From the NCBI GenBank assembly GCA_039621445.1, contig CP154956.1, positions 38,280,553 to 38,344,552 on the forward strand: a stretch of 64,000 nucleotides of DNA, read 5' to 3'. Below, piece by piece: positions 1 through 9,800 of this stretch; position 1 is the first letter of the stretch, and each line of letters opens with the position of its first letter. The notes under the pieces were generated by a model. That model saw nothing but the letters and a program-made list of their open reading frames with translations, was not told the DNA's origin and searched no databases. The translations under genes were made by a program, and so were the position numbers. This stretch comes from Euglena gracilis (Eukaryota > Euglenida > Euglenophyceae > Euglenales).

Positions 1-291
1 GACTCTTTTTGGCACCTTTGGCTGACCAACACAAGCCGGGCCTTGATCCCCGGGAAGGCCTTGTGGGGTGCTGACCCTATGGACGGAGTAGGGTTAGGGT
101 TAGGAGTTCGGCCTAATTTTAGGCCTAACTTGTTGCTATTATGACGGGTGTTAGGTGTACAAGTTAGGCCTAAAGTTAGGCTGAACTCCTAACCACAACC
201 CTACTCCGTCCATAGGGTCAGCACCCCACAAGGCCTTCCCGGGGATCAAGGCCCGGCTTGTGTTGGTCAGCCAAAGGTGCCAAAAAGAGTC
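1..291. repeat. Long inverted repeat (foldback) at the window edge
   Basis: Bases 1 to about 131 are repeated, inverted and nearly perfect, at about 159-291, leaving a loop of roughly 27 bases. Each arm contains a short TTAGGG-like stretch (near 92-110 and its complement near 190-205). The structure could be a foldback element or an assembly or cloning hairpin. No open frame in it looks coding. Confidence 0.85.
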
Positions 292-442
292 ATGAAAATG
301 AGATTTGCGAAGGGCACCCGTGAATGCATCATGGTGGCCAGCGTGTTCACCCGTGTACCATTCACGGGGCCATAGTTTTCACCTGTGAACAACCCGGATC
401 CCTTGGGGAAGCCCGTGAATGATCAACAGTTTGAAACCGTGT

Positions 443-545
443 ATTGGGGCTCTGGCTTCACGCCCGAACCGGCGTTCTGGGCGCCGGTTCGGCGCAGAAT
501 TTTCTGCGCCGAACCGGCGTCCAGAACGCCGGTTCGTGCGGGAAG
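443..545. repeat. Palindromic repeat, GAACCGGCGTTCTGG family
   Basis: The segment reads as alternating forward and reverse copies of GAACCGGCGTTCTGG around a GGCGCAGAATTTTCTGCGCC centre. Closely related palindromes occur at 5,820-5,970, 12,939-13,058 and 16,136-16,246, and looser ones at 2,460-2,600 and 3,400-3,545. The open frames across it are by-products of the inverted repeat. Confidence 0.85.
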
Positions 546-649
546 ACGGCGTCCAAGGGACCCAAAATAAAAAGTGCCAAAAAGTGTCCAAAATGGTTTT
601 TAGACACGTGGCAATCATATCTGAGCAGTTTTTGGGGGGTATTTGGCCA

Positions 650-775
650 GAACTTGGGGTATTTTGTGCAACAATTTCCATTTGGCCAAATTTGGCGATT
701 TTGTGAAATAGAGTACCATGCAGCACAGCTGAAATCTAAGGCCATCTGCTGAAAGTCCTTGAGAAGAGCTTTCTA
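650..775. repeat. Dispersed repeat, inverted copy at 19,530-19,640
   Basis: The text around the ATGGCC...AAAGCCCTTGAGAAG stretch recurs in reverse complement near 19,530-19,640. A neighbouring repeat at 2,025-2,345 recurs in reverse complement at 19,165-19,510, so the two segments belong to one larger dispersed repeat. No coding content is evident. Confidence 0.7.
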
Positions 776-778
776 TAC

Positions 779-882
779 AAAAATCGACCGACACTAACAG
801 ATTCAGCAGGGGCGCCGGGCGCGAGCGAGCGAAGCGAGCCGCCCGGCGCCCCTGCTGAATCTGTTAGTGTCGGTCGATTTTT
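779..882. repeat. Near-perfect palindrome with a GC-rich centre
   Basis: Arms beginning AAAAATCGACCGACACTAAC and ending with its reverse complement flank a purine-rich GAGCGAGCGAAGCGAG centre. The outer arm sequence is shared with the 32-bp tandem repeats at about 984-1,110 and 1,806-1,932, so the palindrome and the arrays probably share an origin. Confidence 0.85.
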
Positions 883-983
883 CTAAAACCTATTTTGTCT
901 GGGCCCGACGCCTGTCTTGATATTCATTCGACCGAACCGCCTGGACGGAAATATGGTCAAAAAAGTGGTTTTTGGCCCATTAA

Positions 984-1110
984 CGGGCGCCTGAATGGAA
1001 ATCGACTGACACTAACGGGCGCCTGAATGGAAATCGACCGACACTAACGGGCGCCTGAATGGAAATCGACCGACACTAACGGGCGCCTGAATGGAAATCG
1101 ACTGGCATAA
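984..1110. repeat. 32-bp tandem repeat, about four copies
   Basis: The unit contains GGGCGCCTGAATGGAAATCG followed by ACTGACACTAAC or ACCGACACTAAC. Copies are nearly identical. A second array of the same unit lies at 1,806-1,932. Confidence 0.85.
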
Positions 1111-1805
1111 ACGGTTTCCGATGTCTTGGAAATCGACCGACCTTTTGTGTCCTTTTTTTGAATGCCCTTTTGTTCCGGTTCGGGACATTTTAGGTTTCAG
1201 CCTGAAATCCGTTAATGTCCGACCCAACCTTTTCTTCCTTTTTTTCGGAATGCAGCCTTTCTTCCATTTTGAAAGAAACAATCTCTACATCAAGAACTGT
1301 GTCTTAAACGCAGACTCTGCATTTTTCCGGAATGCATTTTTTCTTCCATTTTGACAAGAACAATCTCTATCTCAAGAACTGTGCCTAAAACGCAGACTCT
1401 GCATTTTTTTTGGAAACACAGATTTTGACCAAAGCCATGTTGCCAGGAACACAGCCTTGCAATAGAATAGAATTGCAATACAGGAGTCGAGCCTAGAAAA
1501 TAGGTTTAACGTGGCCAAATCACTCCTCACCCAAAAGCTTTTCTTTCAGATAACCAGTGATAACAACTGGTTCAGGGCAAATTTGCCGAATGCTTTTTCT
1601 GAAGTTCCAGGAAATGATAATCTTCAGCTCCGTCCTTCCGTCTGTTCCATCCAAAGTTCAGCCAGCTGTGATCACCTGACCACAAAATTTGGTTTTTTTC
1701 TGGTCCATAACGCCTCCACAACCCCATAGGACCAAAAATGTCTTCAAAAAAGGGAGATCCAAAATGTCCAAAAAGTCACTGAAAATTCCCAATCTGACCA
1801 GCAAC

Positions 1806-1932
1806 AGATTTCAATGGAATGGAAATCGACCGACATAAACGGGCGCCTGAATGGAAATCGACTGACATAAACGGGCGCCTGAATGGAAATCGACTGACAT
1901 AAACGGGCGCCTGAATGGAAATCGACTGACAC
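1806..1932. repeat. Second array of the 32-bp tandem repeat
   Basis: Three to four units of the repeat seen at 984-1,110, here mostly with GACATAAAC in place of GACACTAAC. The intervening 700 bases show no convincing gene. The two arrays probably arose by duplication of one block. Confidence 0.85.
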
Positions 1933-2024
1933 AAACAATTTCAGGCTGAAATCCGTTAATGTCAGTAGAATTTCAAGACAGGCGTCGGGCCCAGAAAATA
2001 GGTTTTAAACAAGGGGCAACATGG

Positions 2025-2345
2025 CAGGTGAACAGTGGATTTTAGAATTTGCGAAAAGGGTCGGAACATGCGATCAGCGATTTTCGGGGCGCTGTGCAGT
2101 GTGGCTGAGTTCTGAGGGTACCAAATGAAAGCTCATGGGAAGAGCTTTCGATTGACATGCTGTATGGCAGCTGAGGTGTGGGATTTCACAAATTAGGATG
2201 TCAAATTTTGGAACACACGATCGCTGAAAACAAGCGCTGTGTGCATTATTGCTGAATCCTGTGGCCATCTGTCAAAAGCCCTTGAGAAGAGCTTTCGATT
2301 GATGGGTAACATCGCATCACATTTATGGGCCCCGTTCGGAAAATC
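2025..2345. repeat. Dispersed repeat, inverted copy at 19,165-19,510
   Basis: Long stretches, including the TGTGGCTGAGTTCTG and CATCTGTCAAAAGCCC segments, recur in reverse complement near 19,165-19,510 with scattered substitutions. Open frames here are not protein-like. Confidence 0.75.
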
Positions 2346-2454
2346 GCGGATGACCAAATTGCGGGTCGGCCCAACCTGTGTGGGTCGGGCCGACCTGGTC
2401 GGTAGGAAACGCAATTATCCGCACTACCCCCCCCTTCTGGAGATTTTACTACAA

Positions 2455-2600
2455 AAAAGGGGTGGCGGACGCCGGTTCTGTCCTGAACCCGGCGTCCGGG
2501 GACGCCGGGTTCAGGACAGAACCGGCGTCCGCCACCCCTTGTTTAAAGCGGCGTTTTAGAGACGCCGGGTTCAGGACAGAACCGGCGTTCACCCCCTTCG
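2455..2600. repeat. Direct and inverted GAACCGGCGT repeats
   Basis: Several copies of a 25-30 base unit with CGCCGGGTTCAGGACAGAACC appear in both orientations. The same unit occurs at 3,400-3,545. The core resembles the palindromes at 443, 5,820, 12,939 and 16,136. Confidence 0.7.
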
Positions 2601-2659
2601 GGCCAAGGAGCACTTAGAAGTACGTTCACTAGCGTTCCCCTTTAGTCCCATGGGGGAAC

Positions 2660-3180
2660 AGCCAAAACGTCCCAAAGCAAATTCTGAAAAAAAAACCAGA
2701 GGATTCAAACATAAAATCTCTGAAACTCTAAAAAAGCCATGGGGGTTCCAGCCGTATTCCCCAACCGTATTTCGGACAGAAAAAAACCCAGCAGGTCCAG
2801 CCAAAATTTCCCAACCGTGATAATAAACCCAGCGAGGTCCAACCACAGTTTCCCCTCCGTATGTCTGAAACAACCCAGGGGCTCCAGCCAACATTTACCA
2901 GCCGCAATTCTGAAAAAACGCACGGGGGGTTCCAGCCAGCATTTAACAACCGTATTTCTAAAAAACCCAGGGGGGTCCAGCCAACATTTCCCAACCGTAA
3001 TTCTAAGAAAAAACCCAGGGGTGGGCAGTCAACATTAAACCGAATTTTTGAAATAACCCAGGGCGGGTCCAGCCAAAATTTCCCTGCCGTATGTCTGAAA
3101 AAACCCAGGGGGGGGGGTCCACCCAAAATTCCCAACCGTACTTCTGAAAAAATCCAGTGGGGTCCAGCCAAAATTTCTGT
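2660..3180. repeat. Degenerate minisatellite, about 45-bp unit
   Basis: The phrase GTCCAGCCAAAATTTCCC recurs at about 2,795, 2,837, 2,882, 2,930, 2,975, 3,023, 3,067, 3,118 and 3,162, a spacing of 42-51 bases. Because the unit is close to a multiple of three it leaves long open frames on both strands; these are repeat artefacts. Confidence 0.85.
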
Positions 3181-3399
3181 AATGTGTCTCCTTGCCGGCA
3201 ATATGTTTTGCCCTGTAATCAGTGCACCTGTATGCCTAGCAATCCTCCCCCCCCCCACCTCAGAAACTGCAAAACGCTTGCCGTCAGTCATCCATGATAT
3301 TTTGCACTCAGCAATTGTGCCTTTTATCCCCTTTCATCCAAGGATATTTTTGTTTCTGGGGTCACGTTGGCACATTTTTTTTTAAACAAAATACAGTCC

Positions 3400-3545
3400 C
3401 AAACCGGACGCCGGGTTTTGGACAGAACCGGCGTTCCTAACGCCGGGTTTTAGGACAGAACCGGCGGCCGGAAAACCCGTGGGGGGGTATGCCGGTTCTG
3501 TCCTGAACCTGGCGTCTCAAACGCCGGTTTAAGCCCCCCCCTGAA
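3400..3545. repeat. GAACCGGCGT repeat cluster
   Basis: Copies of the CGCCGGGTTTTGGACAGAACC type in direct and inverted order, matching the cluster at 2,455-2,600. The segment after it (3,545-3,690) contains no recognisable gene and recurs in part around 5,450-5,600 in inverted order. Confidence 0.65.
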
Positions 3546-3695
3546 AAAAACTTTTGTCCAAATCACCCCAAAACCAGTCAAAACCCACTTAAATGGCTCC
3601 AGAACCCCCCAATCGGGGCAAAAGCTTGGGGGGAAAATGCCCATTTTGGGCCACTTTTGGGAAAAACATTGTCTTTGCATATACCTACAAACTGG

Positions 3696-3905
3696 GTCAG
3701 GGTCAGGGTTGGGGTTAGGGTTTGGTTTAGGGTTTGGATTAGGGTTTGGTATAGGGTCAGGGTCAGGGTTTCGGGTTAGGGGTGGGGTTAGGGTTCAGGT
3801 TATGTTTAAGGTTAGGGTTTGGTTTAGGGTTAGGGTTCGGGTTACGTTCAAGGTTAGGGTTAGGTTTAGGGTTTCGGGTTAGGGTTGGGGTTAGGCTTCG
3901 GGTTA
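3696..3905. repeat. Degenerate interstitial telomere-like repeat
   Basis: About 200 bases of GGGTTAGG, GGGTCAGG and GGTTTGG variants. Units are too diverged for a working telomere and the array is followed directly by the G-run satellite at 3,904. It may be a relic telomeric insertion or a minisatellite that grew from one. Confidence 0.8.
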
Positions 3906-4015
3906 GACGACCAAGGGCGCCGAAGGCGCGATCCGACAATCGGTGTCTGATTGCGGATGCTCACAAAACGGTCCGGCAGCAAAGGGGTTTTGTTATTGGG
4001 GCGTGGGGGGGGGTG

Positions 4016-4048
<33 letters not shown>

Positions 4049-5332
4049 GCGGGGGGGGGCGCGGGGGGGCGCGCCCCCCCCCCACACCAGGCCCCCCCCC
4101 CCGCTAGACGACCAAGGGCGCCGAAGGCGCCCTCCGACAATGGGGGGCTGATTGCGGATGCACACAAAACGGTCGGGCAGCAAAGGGGTTTGTTATTGGG
4201 GGGCGGGGGGGGGGGGGCGGGGGGGGGTGCGGGGGAGGGGTCGGGGGGGGGGGGTGCGGGGGGGGGGGGGGGGGGGGGGGGCGGCAAGCCCCCCCCCGCT
4301 AGACGACCAAGGGCGCCGAAGGCGCCCTCCGACAATGGGTGTCTGATTGCGCATGCACGCAAAACGGTCCGGCAGCAAAGGGATTTTGTTACTGGGGGGC
4401 GGGGGGGGGGTGCGGGGGGGGGGGGGCGGCAGCCCCCCCCCCCCCCCCCGCTAGACGACCAAGGGCGCCCTCCGACAATGGGTGTCTGATTGCGCATACA
4501 CGCAAAACGGTCCGGCAGCAAAGGGGTTTTGTTATTGGGGGGCGGGGGGGTGCGGGGGGGGGGGGCGGCAGCCCCCCCCCGGTAGACGACCAACGGGGCG
4601 CTCCGACAATGGGTGTCTGATTGCGCATGCACACAAAACGGTCCGGCAGCAAAGGGGTTTTGTTATTGGGGGGCGGGGGGGGGCGGGGGGGGGGGGGGGG
4701 GGCGGCAGCCCCCCCGCTAGACGACCAAGGGCGCCGAAGGCCCCCTACGACAATGGGTGTCTGATTGCGCATGCACGCAAAACGGTCCGGCAGCAAAGGG
4801 ATTTTGTTACTGGGGGGCGGGGGGGGTGCGGGGGGGCGGCAGCCCCCCCCCCCCCCTAGACGGCCAAGGGCGCCCTCCGACAATGGGTGTCTGATTGCGC
4901 ATGCACACAAAACGGTCCGGCAGCAAAGCGATTTTGTTATTGGGGGGGGGGGTCCGGCGAGGGCGGCAGCCCCCCCCCCTGCTAGACGGAGTGCGCCTTC
5001 GGCGCCCTTGGTCTGATTGCGCATGCACGCAAAACGGTCCGGCAGCAAAGGGATTTTGTTACTGGGGGGCGGGGGGGGGGGTGCGGGGGGGCGGCAGCCC
5101 CCCCCCCCCCCCGCTAGACGACCAAGGGCGCCCTCCGACAATGGCTGTCTGATTGCGCATGGACACAAAACGGTCCGGCAGCAAAGCGATTTTTTTATTG
5201 GGGGGGGGGGCGGGGGGGGCGGCAGCCCCCCCCGCTAGACGACCAAGGGCGCCGAAGGCGCCCTCCGACAATGGGTGTCTGATTGCGCATGCTCACAAAA
5301 CGGTCCGGCAGCAAAGGGATTTTGTTACCACC
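3904..5332. repeat. G-run satellite array, about 10 units of 120-200 bp
   Basis: Each unit has a conserved part (TAGACGACCAAGGGCGCC, then TCCGACAATGGGTGTCTGAT, then AAAACGGTCCGGCAGCAAAG) followed by a variable G-run tract and GCGGCAGCCCCCCCC. Unit starts are near 3,904, 4,106, 4,299, 4,450, 4,583, 4,719, 4,856, 4,984, 5,116 and 5,235. Length differences lie mostly in the G and C runs. Open frames rich in Gly on one strand and Pro on the other are artefacts. Confidence 0.9.
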
Positions 5333-5819
5333 TCCCCCCCCCCTAATTGAACCCCCCCCCTAATTGACCAAATGCCCCCCTTTGAAAAAATTTTCAACCC
5401 CCCCCCCCCTAATTGACTGCCCGGGGAGATTCCGTGCTGAAGCACCCCCTATGCTTTTCCCAAAAGTGGCCAAAAATGGGCATTTTCCCCCCAAGCTTTT
5501 GCATATTCACCCCCGATTGGGGGGTTCTGGAGCCATTTAAGTGGGTTTTGACTGGTTTTGGGGTGATTTGGACATAAGTTTTTTTCAGGGGGGGGACTTA
5601 AATTTCCAAAAAAGGGGGGGGGGCAGTGCGGAATATTGTGGGTCGGCCCGACCTGGTCGGCCCGACCCGCAATTTGGTCACCCGCGATTTTCCGCACGGA
5701 GCCACATTTGTGAAAACTTCAGTCGGCCGATCGACATGGCCCTTCGCCCAAAGGAGGTCAAAAATGCTCAAAAAGGTTCAAAAAATGGGTATTTAGGGCG
5801 AAATTGGCCTGGATTCCTT

Positions 5820-5970
5820 GAACGCCGGTTCGGGCGTGAAGCCAGAGCCCCTTTCAACAACTGTGTTCAGAACGCCGGTTCGGGCGTGAAGCCGTGTTCC
5901 AGAACGCTGCCGCCCGAACCGGCGTTCTGGAACACGGCTTCACGCCCGAACCGGCGTTCTGAACACAGTT
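5820..5970. repeat. Palindrome of the GAACCGGCGTTCTGG family
   Basis: Two nested inverted copies of the core with the GGCTTCACGCCCGAACC flank. It matches the copies at 443-545, 12,939-13,058 and 16,136-16,246. The stretch from 5,333 to 5,820 is poly-C and low-complexity DNA with no gene visible. Confidence 0.85.
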
Positions 5971-6736
5971 TTCGTATACCACCAAAATCGCCAGAAATTT
6001 GGGGGGGGGGAGGGTTGGGTGGAGGGGTTTAAGGGGAGGGACTGTGCATGATGCAAAGTGTGTTGGTTGCTGGGTGGTTGCTGTTGGACACTGGGTGGTT
6101 GGGGCTTGTGCGGGGCTGTTTGGGAATGCTGGTGGGGGTTCAGACCCACATGTCGGCTGTGTTTCAAATACAATCACAACATCTTTTCAGGTGTCCAGGA
6201 TGTTTTTTTGAATAGAGATGGCAACCAGGCTGATTTTGAGGTGCGACCGACCCACCCCAGTCGGGGGGTTTTCCGGTGAACAAGCGGGTTTCTCACGAAG
6301 CAGTGTCTCATGTTTTCTTCATACTCCCCCAAGCGCAAAGCGGTGTGGAGATGTGACAGGGGGTGTGCACCATGGTGCCCTTGAGAGACCTTGCCGGTCT
6401 CAAAACGAAGATACTTTCAAAGACCCATGTGGGATCCGGACCCCCCCGGGGGGGCATCCAAAAATTTTTGGGTGACTTTGGGGGCCGAAAATCCCCCCCA
6501 AAACAGCCAAAAGTGCCAGTTTAGCACCGAAAGGAAAATTTGATCTTTTTCGGGGGTTTCTCAGGCCCACTGCTTTGCGCCAGGACAAAAATCGGTCACC
6601 CAGACCGCGCCACTGTTCAGCTGGGGGAGGTGTCCCCCCCTCCTGGACCAGAGGGGGAGGGGGGGGGGTCCGACCTCCCTCGCCTGCCCTGGCTGACACC
6701 CCTCCCAGTATCCTGGGGTCAGTTGAATTCAGCCTG

Positions 6737-6830
6737 ATGGAAACACTTTATGATGAACTTGGTGTCCCGCGTGATGCGCCTATGTCTGATATTCGTCAGG
6801 CTTTCCGGAAGAAGGCCCTTCAGCTCCGCT
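6737..6830 (+). CDS. J-domain gene, exon 1
   Basis: Begins at the ATG of METLYDELGVPRDAP and runs through helix II (IRQAFRKKALQLR). This is the standard start of a J domain. The donor is T|GTGGGT, phase 1, which would suit a following exon beginning with the rest of a Trp codon and the HPD motif. No such exon was recognised downstream. Confidence 0.8.
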
Positions 6831-9800
6831 GTGGGTGTACATTGCAGCTTTCATTGGTCTCAGTTTTCGCATCTGTCTTGTCAAAAAGGGGGTGGGACAC
6901 CTCTTCTATCATGAATCACGTTGTCGGTGTTGAGTTCACTCAAGAACTGGTGCCATCCCCCTTTTTCAACACCGTTTCAGGTCTACCGAATTCAGACCAA
7001 GAGTGCCCCCCCCCCCTCCTTGCTGTCTCCCTCATTGTCCCTGGCCGGTGCAGCAGTCCCATCCCCGGGCTCCCTGACTCTTGACCCAAACGCAGTTCTT
7101 GACTTACAGCTGGTAGTGGAAATCGACAATCAATTTTTTTCTTATTTTCTGAACTGCAATTTCTTGATTTCTTAATTTCCAATTTTCATAACACTGCTTG
7201 TCTTTCAAGCTTTCGCCAATTATCTCTATAAAAAATGCTAAAGTGTGTAATTGTTGCTGTCATTTGCCTCATCCTTGCAGTCCTGAACTGAACCCCCGAG
7301 TTTTTTTTTGCCCCCCCCCCAGATTTTTTGGACATTTTCTGAAGGTTTTCGTAAATTTTGTGCAAAATGTTTGCAACCCATTGATGTCTGGCCTCCTTTT
7401 GGGCGGTTTTCGTAAATTTTGTGCAAAATGTTTGCAACCCATTGATGTCTGGCCTCCTTTTGGGCGGCAATGGTGATCAGATTTGAACATTTTGGAGGCA
7501 AATGTCATCATTTCTCCCTTATTTCCAGAACTCACCAATGATTTGGAATTGCAATGAATTTTCTTTGAAGATTTGCATTTATTGACAGTTCTTTAACAAT
7601 GCAAACTTTTCACCGAGTTACTGCCCTTTGGGCGGCAATGCATTCTCATGTCACTTTACAGGGGGAGGGGAAGGGGAACTCCCAAGACCCCCAACTGGAC
7701 AACCAGGGGGGGCAACAAAGGCGTACAATCGAAGAAAAAAATTAAAGAAAAATCAAAGGCGCAGCCAAAAGAATCATGCGTCAGCTTCAAAATGGTCATT
7801 TTTCGAGAGAAAGAAAGAGCAAAAATTTTATCCAAAAATCCAAAAATCACCATCAAAACACTGAAAATGGTTCCTTGTTAGCCAGTCAGGTTTCCAACCA
7901 CAATTTTCTTGGTCAAAATCTCTGTTTAGAAGCACAATGTAGGTTGGAGTCTGTGTTTCTAAACATGGGCTTTGACGTGCCGAAGCCTTTGCTTAGAAAC
8001 ACAAATTTTTACGAGAAGGCTTAAACAACAACTTCGACACATAATCACTAAATCACTTGGCTCATTACTTGACATCACAAGAAGGGGGAAAACTAAAAAA
8101 AGTGCTGGAAAGTCAAGAATTTTGTGCTTTGCCCTGATAAGTGCGCAGTGAGGCCAAAAAACATCGTTTCAGTGAAAAAAAATTTTTCGATTTTTTTTCG
8201 ACTTTTTTGACCCGGTTTTGACCCAAAGTCAATGGGTTGGCGGCCCAAAACGGGGCGCTGGCGGGTCGAAAAACGCTCATTCTCGGCGAATCACCCCCTG
8301 GGTTTGACCCCCAACTCCCTGCCAGGCCCGAGTTATTCACGCGCGAAGGGGTCCAAACTGGGTAGGATCGGCCTGCCCCCCCTCCCTGGATAAGCCCCCC
8401 CCCCCTTTGGACTCTGCCATTTCGGCCAAAAAATGTGAATTTTCAAAATATCTCCAAAATGAAGCCCAATCAAAGGAAATGTCCGGAGACTTAAATTGAA
8501 GCCTTTGGAAGCGACCCCCACTCACTTTATAACCCCCCCCTAATAAGTGCACAGGGGAAACTAGAAATCCAGTCGCTCGCGACTGAAAAAAAAAAAATCG
8601 GGGAAATGTCCGGAGACCTAAATTGAAGCCCTTGGAACCCTCTATCCACCGGGATTTTGGTTTCCCCGCAGCTCGCTGCCTAGCCTGAGATACGACCATT
8701 TTTCGGCCAATTTGGGCCATTTTGTACACTTTTTCCACAGTTCAACTTGGCCGTTTTCTGCCAAAAAAGTCGAGAAAAATCGATCGAATTTTTTTTGCCT
8801 GAAACGATGTTTTTTTGAAACAAACTGTTTCTGGGCCGAAAATGAGCGTTTTTCGACCCGCCAGCGCCTCGTTTTGGGCCACCAACCCTTTCACTTTGGG
8901 TCAAAACCTAGAAGAAAAAGTCGAAAAAAATCGAAAAAATCGAAAAAAATTTTTGCCCGAAACGATTTGTTTTGGCCTCCCGGACCCGGAAAAACTGTTT
9001 TTGAGCCGAAAACGAGCGTTTTTCGACCTGCCAGCACCCCGTTTTGGGCCCGAAACCACTTAGGATCATTTTCGGGTCAAAAAAGTCGAAAAAAATCGAA
9101 AATTTTTTTTGCCCGAAACGATGTTTTTTGGCCACCCGGACCCGGAAAAGGTGTTTTTTGAGCCAAAAATGAGAGTCCCCCCCCCCCCGGCGCCCCGTTT
9201 CGGGCACAAAACCCTTGAATTTAAGTCAAAAAGAGCTTAATGAAGAGGTCAATGAAGGGGTGGGTGCGCGCTTATTAAGAGCTCAGCACTATTCAAAACC
9301 TGGTTTGGTCTGGACCCCCCCTCCACCAGGGGGTCCCACCCTGCAGAAAAAATTTTTCCAGCACAAAGTGCCCGAAAAAATTTTGGGCCCCAGAATTGTA
9401 TTGTCGCACATTTTCTGAATCATCGGCCACATGAAAAAAATTATCTTCCCCGGCGCCGGGTTTTTTGGGGGTCCTTTGTGCAGGGGCAGGGAGATATTCC
9501 GGTCCGGAATAAACCGGAATAAACCGGAATAGCGAAAACCGGAATAAGCCGGAATAAACCGGAATAACCGGAATAAAAGCACCAGCCAATGGCTTGAAAA
9601 TTCTGCAAGACACAAAGGCAATGAAGGTGAAGTTTGACATATTTTCAGGTTTCAAAATCACAAGAGCAACAAAAGAGCGCAAGCGCAAGCGTAGCACAAT
9701 CAGCACTTGATATTAAGAGCACACCTTTAGTTTGCCTGTTTCTCCCCCTGGTTGAATGCATTTTTTTGTTTGGATTTTCTCTCCACTTGTGGGACTGCAC

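Noticed and set aside
2728-3385. Long open frames on both strands
   Set aside because: They follow from a ~45-bp tandem repeat whose unit is near a multiple of three; repeats in the protein track the DNA unit exactly.
3782-5271. Gly-rich and Pro-rich open frames
   Set aside because: Produced by poly-G/poly-C tracts in the satellite array.
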